Positions 9,119 to 20,708 of a stretch of 64,000 nt of DNA are shown one piece after another. Numbering within the stretch: the stretch's first letter is position 1; each line of letters opens with the position of its first letter. The stretch covers positions 620,001-684,000 of the forward strand of contig JAHLKF010000005.1 of the NCBI GenBank assembly GCA_025558075.1. The letters are read 5' to 3'. Under the pieces are notes generated by a model. That model was not told the origin of the DNA. It was given only the letters and a program-made list of their open reading frames with translations, and made no database searches. This DNA comes from Gaertneriomyces semiglobifer (Eukaryota > Chytridiomycota > Chytridiomycetes > Spizellomycetales > Spizellomycetaceae). A program made the position numbers and the translations under genes.

Positions 9119-10891
9119 ATGGCGGATATTTCGACCCCTTCAAGAAGGCGTAGGCTGCAGACGGGTCTTACAGTGACACCGGGAAGCACCTGCAAGAAAG
9201 ATGCGCTTCAAGATACCCAGTATGAGGACAGAGACGCCTTGATTGCTGTAGAAGATAGCCGGCTCGGGCGGGATCCGATCGAACAAAATGACGATGGAAA
9301 AGAGAATGATGCACCGGAAGCACTTACCCCTGGCAAAGATATCTATCAGTTTGCTCGGAAGCGGAGAAAACGCTTTGTGCGATTGGTGGAAGAAGGACAG
9401 CGGATATTGGGCGGTGATGAAACGGGCTCGGATGATGAGGACGATGAAGTGGATGTTGCTCAGACGCCGTCGCGCTCTGTAAAGCGGGTCAGGGTCATGG
9501 AACCGGGGGATACGGTGGCAACTCCGACTAGGGGCGGCAAACGAATCAGTAAAACCATACCCGGTTCTGCCAGGAAAGCCGCAGAAGAACCTAGCACGCC
9601 GTCAAACCGAGCTCGACGCACAGCACGAGATGATACACCGGGAATTCCTGCGCCCATCCGCGCCGCGCGGAAACGGCGAGTAACGAAACGGATTGCCTCC
9701 GTAATGGACAGTGGTGGCGATGACAGTGCTGACGAAGATGATGTCGATGAAGATGAAGAAGAGGATGACGATAGTGATGCGGATGATTTTCTACGGAAAA
9801 TTGCTCAACGTGAGGAAGATGATGAGGAAGATCTGGCAGAAGGAGGTGGTGGATACAAACTCTACTTTGCAGATCTACATACCTCCAACAATGCAACATC
9901 AAATAGTACCCTTGCAAAGCTGCCGATGTTGGAGCAGAAGGACTTGCTGCAAGCTCTTGAGAATGCACCGGCAAAGCATGAAGAGGATATTACGTTGCTC
10001 AACTTGCTTCATGAGGATCAGTACCGGCAGTGGTATTTTGAGTTAAAGTCCGGATTTAATCTGTTGTTCTATGGATACGGCTCGAAGCTATCACTACTGG
10101 ATAAATTTGCGGAGACAATATTGACTGACGCACCTGGCATAACCGTCCGTGGGTTTTTTCCGTCAATCAGTATCCGGAAAGTCGTCGCCACGATAGTCGA
10201 CGATGTGATAAAGCCTACCGATGCACCGCCGCGAAATCTCCAAGATCAATTGTCTACTATTACTTCATATTACCAATCCCCAAACAACGATGATCGTCTG
10301 TATTTGTTGATACACAATATCGACGGCGAATCCCTACGTAATCCCACCGCCCAGTCATCGCTAAGCCTACTTGCTGCGTGTCCCCGCATACACGTTGTTG
10401 CCAGCATTGATCACATTAATGCACCTCTCTTATGGGATAATGTGAAAACCAGCCGCTTCAACTGGGTATGGCATGACGTCTCCACTTTCCGACCATACAT
10501 GACTGAAACGACATTTGAACATACACTTATGGTGCAACGCGGCGGAGAAGTGAATGTCCGTGGTGTTTCCTATGTCCTACGGAGTTTGGCTAGTAACGCT
10601 ACGCGTATCTTTCGATTGCTGGCCGAGCATCAGATATCGGCGGCCCAACGAGATGGTGCCAAGAAAAATGGTGGTGGCGAGCAGGTGGGATTGGCGTATC
10701 ACATGTATTATCACAAGGCTTTGGAACACTTCCTGGTCGGAAACGAACTGACGTTCAAAACTCAACTCACCGAGTTCCGTGATCATCAGATCATCCAGTC
10801 GCGTAAAGCTCCAGATGGGACCGAGATTCTGTATATACCATTAGACGCAGAAGCCCTAGAGGGACTTCTTGAAGGAATGGGCCAACGCTAA
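9119..10891 (+). CDS. ORC2: Origin recognition complex subunit 2
   Basis: Single exon, 590 residues, starting at ATG 9119. The N-terminal 250 residues are charged and disordered, with acidic runs (DEDDVDEDEEEDDDSD) and basic TPxR-type patches suited to CDK control. The conserved ORC2 core begins near YRQWYFELKSGFNLLFYGYGSK, the AAA+-like domain with its degenerate nucleotide loop (GYGSKLSLLDKFAE). It continues with LYLLIHNIDGESLRN and SIDHINAPLLWD, and ends in the winged-helix region (YHKALEHFLVGNELTFKTQLTEFRDHQ). ORC2 is a non-hydrolysing member of the six-subunit complex that marks replication origins. It faces the Mpo1-like gene tail-to-tail across about 156 bases. Confidence 0.95.
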   Translation: MADISTPSRRRRLQTGLTVTPGSTCKKDALQDTQYEDRDALIAVEDSRLGRDPIEQNDDGKENDAPEALTPGKDIYQFARKRRKRFVRLVEEGQRILGGDETGSDDEDDEVDVAQTPSRSVKRVRVMEPGDTVATPTRGGKRISKTIPGSARKAAEEPSTPSNRARRTARDDTPGIPAPIRAARKRRVTKRIASVMDSGGDDSADEDDVDEDEEEDDDSDADDFLRKIAQREEDDEEDLAEGGGGYKLYFADLHTSNNATSNSTLAKLPMLEQKDLLQALENAPAKHEEDITLLNLLHEDQYRQWYFELKSGFNLLFYGYGSKLSLLDKFAETILTDAPGITVRGFFPSISIRKVVATIVDDVIKPTDAPPRNLQDQLSTITSYYQSPNNDDRLYLLIHNIDGESLRNPTAQSSLSLLAACPRIHVVASIDHINAPLLWDNVKTSRFNWVWHDVSTFRPYMTETTFEHTLMVQRGGEVNVRGVSYVLRSLASNATRIFRLLAEHQISAAQRDGAKKNGGGEQVGLAYHMYYHKALEHFLVGNELTFKTQLTEFRDHQIIQSRKAPDGTEILYIPLDAEALEGLLEGMGQR

Positions 10892-11047
10892 ACCGGCGAC
10901 GGGACAGTAATTTGTATATATATATGGCTTTGACTATTGAATATAAGAGGAACACCTTGGTGAGGGAAGCTACCAGATACTGCGAAACTTACTACTCCTT
11001 TTCTCACTGAGTACAACCACCAAGCGGTGATCGGTCTTGCCTTACAC

Positions 11048-11955
11048 CTACTGAGCCTTCCGATTCTTAGCCTTCTTCAGCTCCACAAGTGCCGTATCAA
11101 TCCGCTTTTGGAGCTTCGACCTGAAGGCAGGGCGGTACCCGAACATGAAAAGCACCTCTACCCAAACGAAAAATGGGGCAAGCACAAGGGCTTGCACAAG
11201 ATTGTCCAGTAGAGCAGGTGCCCGTCCTTCAGCTGCACCATGGCCGACTAGGAGAACGCGTCAGATGCTACGGCAACATGAGCTCGATTAGTTCGGTACT
11301 TACTGAACTGGAAGATCCAACTCGTGACGTGGATAAGCAAGGCGGCCATGTTGGGGCTAAGGTTGAATACTTCATCCTTCGCCGCAAAGGTGTTGGCGAA
11401 ATGGCACAGTGTGAACAAGATTGGGGCGTACATTGTCTGGTGACATGGGAGACAGTTAACCCTTTACGCTTGCCCGCAACTTTACCACGCACCTCGAAAA
11501 CTTACCCCTGCCACTGGCTCCAGGACGATGTAGTATAGGTTGTACGCAGCTGTAACAACGAACGCCGCGTTCAGCGGCCATAAGTAGTCGAGCGACCAGT
11601 GTCCGAGACCAAGGTCAACTTGGGATAACTATAACATGGGAGAAGTCCTTGAGTATCCCGCACGTGGTGGAAAAACTAACGGCACACATGCGTAGACATA
11701 CCCAGACGAGGGCGGACCATAGAATGGTAGGCACAAAGACAATGTGGATATATTGGTTGCTGCATGATGAAAGGCGGTTGTCAGTATAACAAGCAAACGG
11801 CGTTTCATGTTGCCCTTGATCGTTTAACGTACATCTTGTTGTTATGATCTATTAGGAAGGACATATTAACCTGGGGCTTCGATATGCGTCAACGGTTAAT
11901 TTAACCTACACTGGCCATACTGGAACAGCTGATCCTCAAAGCTGAACAGACCCAT
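11048..11955 (-). CDS. MPO1: Mpo1-like (DUF962) membrane dioxygenase
   Basis: Six exons: 11955-11910, 11848-11833, 11759-11702, 11628-11506, 11436-11304 and 11247-11048. Every junction closes in frame and gives 191 residues (yeast Mpo1 has 174). Family signatures appear only after splicing: QYGQYHNNKINQYIHIVFVP, with the His residues of the metal site, then LWPLNAAFVVTAAYNLYYIVLEPVAG, MYAPILFTL, and IGHGAAEGRAPALLDNLVQALVLAPFFV. Mpo1 is an Fe(II)-dependent ER dioxygenase that alpha-oxidises 2-hydroxy fatty acids from phytosphingosine breakdown. Exon 2 is only 16 bases, yet it carries the HNNK part of the conserved motif, so it is well supported. Most of this gene is invisible to single-frame ORF calling. 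Confidence 0.88.
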
Positions 11956-12937
11956 TCTGAAAACTTTCCTTGCAGATACGGTTGTTTTTGGGAAGGTGTG
12001 GAAAGAAGGTCACACTTCAAACGAGGTCCTTATACTAAAGCAATACAATGGCACCTCCAAAGCAACGGCAGGAATGAGGCAGGAAACCAAACGTTGTTGA
12101 GAAGTGGAGTGGATTCCAAAGCTTCCGTCAAAGTCGTCAAGACTTCAAAGTAGCTGCTGTGTGTACACCGTGTGCAGCGCACGCGTTAACGCAGTAGCAA
12201 CACCCGGCGCCGGAGACGACCTTTCACAAAACACAGTCGCAGACTGACGTTAGCGCAGGAAACGCTGCGGAACGCTGGATGGAATGGAGCGCTGCAAGGA
12301 CATCCAGACGGTGAACTGAACTGTGAACAGCGCTGTAACTTGATGCGAACGCACGTCAGCTGACTTGCTCAACTGAAGGGCGATCGACCAGAATCAAAAT
12401 GTTCTCCTATCAAGCCACCATGCAGGGGCTCAGGCCAGCAACGTCCATCCTTGTACCTACTTATGCATTCGTAGCTGTCGCCGTCAACAATTCGTATTGC
12501 GATGGTTCGCGCCTTGGTTCAACAACGCGAAGTCCGCGGACTTGTCGCCGTGGTAGTTCGGCAGCCGCCATCGACGGAATGGAGATGGTTATTGGTTCAA
12601 AGTGGTTAGATCTGACTGCACAGCGCCCGCTGTTGCTCATGTGGAAGCTCTCATCACTGCGCTGCTTGAACTTCTCGACATGATTGTAGAGAGACATTCC
12701 CGCATTTATCAAAGCGTCATCCCGTATTGCAGCACTTTTACACGGCCTTGAAGGAGCGTTCTGGATAGATGATATTAACTGGACCATCTTGTCATGCGCT
12801 GGAATGTTAAGCAAAGAACGGTTGCAACCTTGGCTATCGGCCCTTTTTGTGTTCTATTCTTGGACCTTGGGTTATGTTTTACTCGCACTTGAACACTCCG
12901 ATATCTGTAGGCAGCAGAAAGCTGCTTGCATGTAACG
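11956..12937. other. Divergent intergenic region, Mpo1-like / RSPH14
   Basis: About 980 bases serving two divergent promoters. Overlapping ORFs occupy 12400-12800 on both strands, but neither has family similarity, and the minus one has no ATG at its 5' end. I see no convincing gene. Confidence 0.45.
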
Positions 12938-14202
12938 ATGCTCGCCGAGCCCTACATCCCACCAGCGACCACCACACCGCACGTGGACTACACTCGTCGC
13001 GAGATAGCCTTTGGTCGAAGAGGCGTTCCAAAACTTGTAAGTTCATGGGCCTTACAGTGTTCGACGATCTTCACCCGACTCATCAATGTTGGGGTCTAGA
13101 TTGAACAATTGAGTGGACCCGTTGACGGAAAGCATTTGGCGCTAACAACGCTGTGCGACACTCTGCATGATCCAAGGAATGTAGCACTCGCGTTGGGGTC
13201 TGGAGTCGTTGAAGAGCTACTACGCGGTCTGGCAGATAAAGATGTGGAAAGACGCCGAAAGAGCATTGAATGCCTGTTGGTTTTGAGCGGGCATGCCATT
13301 GGCAGAGAGGCCATTCTGGGAGAAGGGAGCCGAGAGTTGTCTCGTCTGGTAAGCTGAAACTTTCTCGACTTCGGCAGACTCCACACTCATGAAGTTCCCA
13401 CGATTTCATCGGTTGGTAGTTTGAGGATCAGGATACAACGGTTCGACTATTTGTATATGAGATATACGCGCAAATATCCGCTTCTGTGGGCGGTACCGAG
13501 AAACTTTTGTCCTTCAACCCGCCACGAGGAAGCTCGCCTTTGGTAGCTGCTCTCCTGGCCAGACTACCGCAAGAGTCGCTGCTTCATCAACCGCATATTT
13601 TGAAAACTCTATATAACCTCATCCGGTTTCAGAAAACCTCAGAAGTAGTAAATCAACTTCTCATCGCGAAGCCAACGCTGCTCGATATCCTCGTACCAAG
13701 TCTGCCGCAACTATCGTGTCGGGAGGTGGGCGTCGGTATACTGAACGTTCTCGCAGTATTTGGACAATACAAGGAAACCAAGGCACCCATCTTGGCCGCG
13801 GGAGTAGTGGAAAAGGTGGTGGCTCACCTTTCCCATCGATGTGTAGAGATAAGAGGGGCGGCAGCTGGCTGTCTGATGGCATTGACCATTGATGTCGAAG
13901 CTAAACGGATCCTGGCACGGGATGAAGCGGTACTGAAGAGACTTGTACAGCTGTTAGAGGAGAAGGATGAGACCTTAGTTCTTAACGTAGTAAGGGTAGT
14001 GACGAATGTCAGTGAAGATTACCGGGGCCGGTTTGGTTTGCACGGGGGCCTACGGCAGGTGAGTAGTGAAACCCTCATCAAGCTCGAATGATTTTTGAGT
14101 TGACGCAATCGCTTGCAGTTGGAGAAATTGCACAACTCCCCAAATTCCCAATTGGCAAATGCTGCGCGCAGGGCCGTGGAAGTGATTACATGGAGACCTT
14201 GA
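12938..14202 (+). CDS. RSPH14: Radial spoke head protein 14 homolog (armadillo repeats)
   Basis: Four exons: 12938-13036, 13100-13348, 13420-14058 and 14119-14202, giving 356 residues (vertebrate RSPH14 has about 348). The start is supported by the conserved opening VDYTRREIAFGRRGVPKL, which splices into IEQLSGPVDGKHLALTTLCDTLHDP. Armadillo/HEAT helices follow throughout (VVEELLRGLADKDVERRRKS, VVEKVVAHLSHRCVEIRGAA, VLKRLVQLLEEKDETLVLN). The last exon ends in RRAVEVITWRP, like the tryptophan-proline end of vertebrate RSPH14. The protein is part of the axonemal radial spoke. Its presence argues that the organism builds a motile 9+2 flagellum. Confidence 0.85.
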
Positions 14203-14326
14203 TTGTGCTGGAACTGTAGAAAGTAGAATCGTCTTTCTCAAGGTCATAGGAGAACACCATGGAATATGTGACAGTAATAGATGTCTCTGTCAAGGATGTT
14301 CGCGTCGAGCTCTACTTCAATCTGGG

Positions 14327-15994
14327 TTACCCCTTTTTGACAGCCTTCCAAAACATTGCGACACGCCCATGAATTCCCAAATTTCGCAGAGTGGGTTGCT
14401 TGCCCTGAAGGCTCGGAATTCCCGTCCCAATACCCAGCTTAACTTCACCACGCCCAATTAGAACGGCTAAACCTTGTTCAACCTCTTGGACACTGCATGT
14501 ATCCCAACACGCAACCTGGATCACGGTACCGTCTGGCGTGCGGATTCGAAGCTCCACTGAACGTGAGTCATCAGGCTCGCCGGGGTGGGTCGGATGTGGC
14601 GGTATGGAAATCGTCCGCACATTGGTGATTTCACCTTGTTTCAGAACCTTGGCAATGTCCTCTCGAATTTGTACAATTTTACCATTCCTGATCGTCGCGT
14701 ACGGCAGCTTTTCCAAAAATGCACGCGAAGTCTTAGCTGGCGGGACCCAGCTTGCCCCATCAACAGATCTTGCGGAGAAAAGCGTTCGGATATTTGAGTT
14801 TCTGCCGTGTTTCTGCTTTGAGCTAACGTGGTTGCTACTCGGAGACTGGCTTTTGGGCTTTGATTTTATCAGCGTACCGTGGTCCTCATGCAGTTGGGAA
14901 GGTGGTGGTACTTCCCTCGATGTGGCACTGTTGGGCTCTTCATTCGGTTTATGTCTGACATTGAGCACCACGCCCTCTGGAAATGCGTGTTTTAACTCGT
15001 AAGGAAAGTAGCCGTCCATTATATCTCTCAAAAACAGATTTGCAGTGGGATCGTCATACGGTCGGTACAATTCGCCCATTGCGAAACCGCGGCGGTAAAG
15101 ACATATTTCAAGTCCGGGCGCTGCATCCAGTACATAATGATTTCCATTCCGTGATCGGCTTGGAGACGGGTTCAGCGTGCCTTCACCAGCCATAGCATTC
15201 AGCTCCTGTACCCGAGATAGAAACTCCCCAATATTATATGGAAACCTCGGTTCATCTGGCGAATGTGATGGCATCAAGCATTCGGCGCCGTTTCGGCTAT
15301 CATTATCCTCGGAGTCAAAGTTGTCACTAGCAGAGTCATCTTGCCAGACCATCCCCATCTCTTCTAGGGCACGTTCCATTTCCCACACCCTCGCTTGCAA
15401 AGTCTTTGCTCTTTTTTCCCATGTGCCGCTGGCGCGATGGCGCTGATGTACAGCATTTCCATCGTCGTGCCCACCTGCCTGTGCTTCCTTTACCAGTTCT
15501 TCAATCCTTGCATCCTTCAGCTTCATCTCATCCTCAAGCCGCGCTATAGTGGTATCGCGGGCGCGTATTTCCGAGCGTAGTCCTTGCAGTGAACGTTCTG
15601 CAACTGTCAGTCGTTTCGTCAGCGAAGATATAAGGGTACTATCGTTTGGTTTGGATGACTGCTGGGCCGGACCCATGCTCGTCAAACTTGGGGTGCGCGG
15701 GATGGAAGGTAAGCGGTTTCTAGTGAGGACATAATTGCAAGCCGCATTCTTAAGTGAGCTTACTGCCTAATACTTGCCATCTTGAGGTACCTCCTACCTG
15801 CCTGCATTTCCTGGTCCTGGTGAAGGCGGCGTTGGCGTCCTGGATGTGCTGCGTCGGCCCAGATCGACTGGATTCGTCCATACTCCGCCACTGCGCGCAT
15901 GATCTGAAGCGCCATCTTGCCGAAATGAAGGTGGATTGGATGTTCTTAAAGGTCTCGTATCCCGGCCCGCCTCAGAGTGAATTGGTGGGAACAT
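14327..15994 (-). CDS. UBXN11: UBX domain protein with SEP domain, UBXN11-like
   Basis: Two exons: 15994-15798 and 15719-14327, giving 529 residues (human UBXN11 has about 520). The junction reads GNAG-R-NRLPSIPRTPSLTS in frame. The N-terminus is Pro/Ser-rich, then comes a coiled coil (LTVAERSLQGLRSEIRARDT). The SEP domain includes GFAMGELYRPYDDPTANLFL and RDIMDGYFPYELKHAFPEGV, and the C-terminal UBX beta-grasp contains RSVELRIRTPDGTVIQVACW. UBX proteins recruit the AAA ATPase p97/Cdc48. UBXN11 (socius) is linked to Rho/actin and occurs mainly in flagellated lineages. The gene lies 3'-to-3' against RSPH14. Confidence 0.82.
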
Positions 15995-16521
15995 GCTGAG
16001 TTACTGGACGCGTTCAGCACTTTTTGGGCCTCACGTCTTTTAAACTGCCTCGACAACTGCAGCTGCCGGACAAAGCACAAAGGGTATGTATTCGGTCGGA
16101 ATCGTTGTTTGAACTTTAGGCGGAAGCTATACAACCGACTCGGTGATAATGTACCACAAAGTATTTTGAACGGCTGAAAGGAGACAAGCACTACACAGAC
16201 TGGCCGCCCTGAATGCCACCACGTTCTTTGAGCCCTCCCAGTACCCTATGCGACTGCCTTCAACAAAGTTTGGATTACTTCGAATTCACATACGTTGATC
16301 TTTCCATTGATTTTCCCACCAAATCGAGCGAAGGCCTAACATCACTGGCGTTGAGCGAACGCTACATGGTACAGTCACGTTATACGCTGGCACAGTCATG
16401 CCGACACGTACACGTTAAACGAAGGAGTACTCAAAAAGCGTGGCGGCCAGCGTTGTTACCAACCATACAATAAATTAGTTCTACCACATCATACATAGTA
16501 CATGCCGTCAAGTAAAATCCA
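15995..16521. other. Intergenic, UBXN11 promoter side
   Basis: About 530 bases between the UBXN11 start and the stop of the CSC1-like gene, both on the minus strand. A plus-strand ORF at 16213-16473 has no family similarity. Nothing else is recognised. Confidence 0.5.
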
Positions 16522-19500
16522 CTATTCTTCGCCGCTAGCCAAATGTTCCGAGTCATCGTCCACGGATGCCACCGATAAAAGGTGTGCGTATGATGTGGAT
16601 GGGGGAATTCCTGTTTCGACATCGTTTAAATCGTGATTCTCATCCACGTATGCTGCCGCCTCCTTTTGTTGCAGCACCTTTCCGTCCCTCGTAACCGCGA
16701 CTGGCTGCATCTCGAGCTCCTCGGCGTCTTCCTCGTCACTCGAATGCCCTGGCATCAGCTTGGGTACGTGCGGGAGGACATCCGCACTTTGTGGCCCTTG
16801 AATGTCAGCAACATCTATATGTGCACCACTCAATTTGGCGGGAGCGCCAATAGCCAGTCCAACCGCACCAGCTAAGGCACAAGCTTCCACGCCAGGTTTA
16901 AGTAGCTTCACACGTGTGCTCAGGTCGCTCTTGAAAAATGCTTTCATCTTCAGCCGCGACCTCTTCCTGTCTTCCGTAGTTGGTTCACTGGGGACGGTAG
17001 ATGCATTCATTCGAATTTCATTCAAGATTGACTTTGGTAATCTACCCCACCAGGATGCCATTGAAACCGGCAGCCACGGCCGTGACAAGGGCTTCGAAAA
17101 GAGAGGGTTCGTATAGTTTGTCGAATACCTTTCCAACGCGTGTTGCTCCGCAGAAGTGACGACTTCAGCTGGGAATGTGCTGATTTGCGGCATATCGACG
17201 ACGCTGGCGCGAGGTAGCGCTTCCTCGCTCGACTCGACGGAATCAGAGCTGCGAGCTTTTTCAAATAGCTCGGGCAAATCTACGGAACTTGGAGGTTGAC
17301 TGATCATCTGTGTCCTTTCTAGCGTTTGGCGTGCTCCGAATTCTTCGAGAGGCACCAAAAACGTCCGTTTTTCGAAAACCTTGCGGCAGTATATATAGAA
17401 GAAAATTGTGAACAGTACCAATGGTGCACACAATGCTGCCGGAATTTCAGCTACGAGTGCACGTTAGTCGCATTGAGGCGTTCAGCAATATAACTCTACT
17501 CACCCTCTTTAGCAATAAGAATTCCTGCAAGTACAACCTACGGGCCCGCTGCATGAGATCAAACGCAGAAGCGACCAATGATAAGCTACTCACCTGCATA
17601 ACCCCCATGCCGACTGTAGCTCTTTTGAATGCCATTACCCAGTGCCGGCCAAAACTCTCCCACTCTTTGACATACACGAACAGGAGCTGATGCTTGAAAA
17701 CACACCAGCCCAACCCAAAGTATACCAAACCCGGCAGAAGAACCAAGGGGGCAATAGGTGCGTAGCAAATAACGAGCACAAAGATCAGGACGTGCATGGG
17801 ATATAGGGTGCCTGAGTCACTATCGATTAGACATTGCGAGCCGCAGTGTGATCGGAGTGGCAAATGCACGAACTTACCGTAGTTGAGGAAAGACGAAAGC
17901 ATTGTAAGACCATGGAAATCCCGGGGAGTCTGCATGAAATACCTCCCAAGTAAGGCCACGATCATAATGCCGGGCCTAAGGAGCTCCGCGGGGAAACGCA
18001 TTAAGTTCAATATAATCTAGTACGAATGAACGAAGTTTAGAGAGACATTCTGAAGTTGTCGATGCGTACGAAAGACTTACATAGTTGATGAAAAATGTTG
18101 ATGCATTGGGCAACTGTTCGACCGCATCATTTACAATGGACCTAATTGAACTTAGCACATCAGTTATAACAGAAAGTGAAAGGTTTGTGCTACCCACCAT
18201 GGGTTCTTGAAAAAGTCGTTGACGACTCCAAAAATGGCGACAGCAATGGTAAATACAAAAAATATGTTGAAGAAAAGGAAGAAAAAATATTTCGACATGG
18301 TGGCCAGCTCAACACTGCTATGCGCCTCAAGCCCCTGCTGATATGATAACTCTACGAATCGCCAATGTTAGAACGAGCCAAGAAACAATACAAACCATCA
18401 CTCACGCTCAAGAATTACTGGCACAATAGCATTGAAGATGGCAACGGTAATGGGTGGTCCAATCGACTTCAGCAGAAAATAGAGTTGCTTGGACTTGGCT
18501 ATGTCTTCGATGAAACCCTGAAGCGCCGGAACCTTCGCCAGTGCTTCCAAGGTCGTCATAGAGGCCACGAATGACGTGGGAATTGTCCAGAAGAAGACAA
18601 GAAAGAAGGTCAAAAGAGTAATTGACCAGCTTTGCATTTGTCGTCGCCACGATGGCAGGGAGATGGACGTCCAAAGCACGTCCTGTGGCGCTAATCACAT
18701 GTAGCCGCGGGTTAGTAAATTTCAAGTGCCTTTGGTAAGGCAGGCATGATCATACCAGGTGCGAGTTTCACAGTCATGGACCAATAACTGTCCGATCCGT
18801 GCAATAGAACCTGCGACGCTAAGACGGCCGAGCGTTGGGTTTTGAAGGTAACGAAGCCAGCAGCAGTCGCAGACGACGTTCGCGGGTCTCGGTACAGGAT
18901 ATCCGACTCTCCGTCGGCCATTCGGCGAAGTTGCTTCAGCTGAACAGTAAGATTATGCAGCTTCTTGGTAAGATACTCAATTTCGTCGGTCCCTGGAGCC
19001 CATTTCCAGGTTCGTCCGGTCATGCTGCCTGTTCTTTGCTTAATAGTCCGTCGTGGTCTCAGCAGCTCAAGCGTCTCGTCATCTATTCCGAGGGCACTGA
19101 TATTCATGTTCGCCGAATGTAATCGCAACAGGTGGCCTGGTGAATACCACCTCGCCGGCCGCTTTCCATTTCTCCTGGTCCGCTCCTTGTCAATGTTAAT
19201 TAGCCAGTGTACATATGCCCTCTCCAACTTCTTGAGCGTCCTCTCGCGCAAGCGCGTCCAGCGATACACACGGCTACCGGCGTCTCGGTCAACGACGGCA
19301 TTTTCAACCTCACCAAAACCAAGCGCCTCGAACCAGGCCTTCAATTTGTCGTCATTTTGCAGAGTAGCAGGAAGGTTCTGCACCATAACAGTTCGCAATT
19401 GAACAAGTTCCGCTTTGCGCCATTCTTTCGTCCGCTTCGTCATGATGCCTTGTTTCTCATGGATATACTCAGAAGCAAGATTCGCATAGTCCCGGTAGGA

Positions 19501-20204
19501 TATGAACAGAAAGTAATAAGTGACACCAGAAACGATGTAGACACAAACAAGATGCGCCCAAAGCGCATCAGATTTGGCTGGAATGTTGGAAATAGAATAC
19601 CGCAGCATGTTCTCCTTGGCGAACTGGAGGTTTGAATCCGGGTCAGAAGCTCCGTCAATACCATCTGGCCAGGAGCCTGGGGCCAAGTAATTCACCGGTA
19701 TCAATATCGGCAAGACGGTGCATATTAATATTAGAGTAATAAAGAAGCACATCCGCAGGAACCGTAGGAACCTAAGGAGAAGAGTCAGCCAGTCGCAAAT
19801 AGATCTTGTGCAAAAACGCACATGCTCACATCACCGCATCCAGTCCCACGTTCTCTATGATATACGACTCTGGGATGTTCCATATTGGTTTGAACCAGCC
19901 GAAGAGGTGGGTAGGAATCGCAGGGGTTTCTCGTCTAAAGAAACATGCACATTTGTGAGCCTCATATTTCACGCCAATCGCACAATTTCTCCCAGAAGGG
20001 TGCATACCTATTCACGGAAGCTCTAGTGTAAAATATCCTCTGCAAACCACTTTTCCAGCGAATGGCTTCATAGATCAGGCTGCATCCAACGACAACCGCC
20101 ACGGCGATGCCAAACCACAACCAAGCTCCACCAATTGACGGATCGCCCACATGATATTTGGGATTGTCGGTGGGTTCAGGAACGGGGCTTGTCGTGGTTG
20201 CCAT
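16522..20204 (-). CDS. CSC1/OSCA/TMEM63-type mechanosensitive or osmosensitive cation channel
   Basis: Ten exons: 20204-20008, 19934-19830, 19771-18756, 18690-18406, 18351-18198, 18141-18081, 18016-17878, 17811-17594, 17537-17504 and 17450-16522. All close in frame and give 1045 residues. The N-terminal TM helix (WLWFGIAVAVVVGCSLIYEA) is followed by the hallmark HLFGWFKPIWNIPESYI and GLDAVMFLRFLRMCF. The large cytosolic loop carries VMVQNLPATLQNDDKLKAWF, and the pore region starts at APQDVLWTSISL. Helices with LSYQQGLEAHSSVELATMSKYF, LPNASTFFINY and NYGTLYPMHVLIF follow. The long Ser/Pro C-terminal tail is specific to this protein. The family forms dimeric calcium-permeable channels gated by membrane tension. 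Exon 9 has only 34 bases. Confidence 0.9.
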
Positions 20205-20708
20205 TTGCTTTGACTAGATGGCAAACGGCAGAAGGCTTTACTCAGGTTTAGGAACGGACAAGTGTGGGCAATGCCGTAAGACACAGTGCGTCGCTCATGC
20301 TCTTGCCTATTGCAGTATCATTCCCAGAGGCTGCTCCAACGTAGGTACAGTAAACAGTTAATATGGTTTGTGACGGTGGAGAATGAGATTCCGAGCTCAA
20401 CAATTTCGCGTCAAATTTCTGGTCCATCAACGTGCACTTTAAAGTTTACGAAATCGCATAATGCAAAACACTGCAAAGGACATTCCACGCCGGCAGTGGA
20501 CGGCATTACTCGTCAGCAATGTCGCCCAAATTGCTCTTCGCATGGAAGTGGGACACTGTGCAAAATCATTAAATATCCATATATTCGCTCAAAAGCTGTA
20601 TGCGAGGATGTAGCTCTTTCAATGCGGCATCACTTCTTCCAGTGCAACATCCTCAAACTGGAGAGTAAAATCGTCTCACCCAGACACATGCGTATATATT
20701 AAAACATT
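20205..20708. other. Intergenic between CSC1-like 5' end and RPL21 3' end
   Basis: About 500 bases acting as the CSC1-like promoter and RPL21 3' flank. No gene or repeat recognised. Confidence 0.5.

Noticed and set aside
12461..12814. Minus-strand ORF of 117 codons between Mpo1-like and RSPH14
   Set aside because: It begins with TTG, has no domain, overlaps an ORF on the other strand and joins no splice partner.
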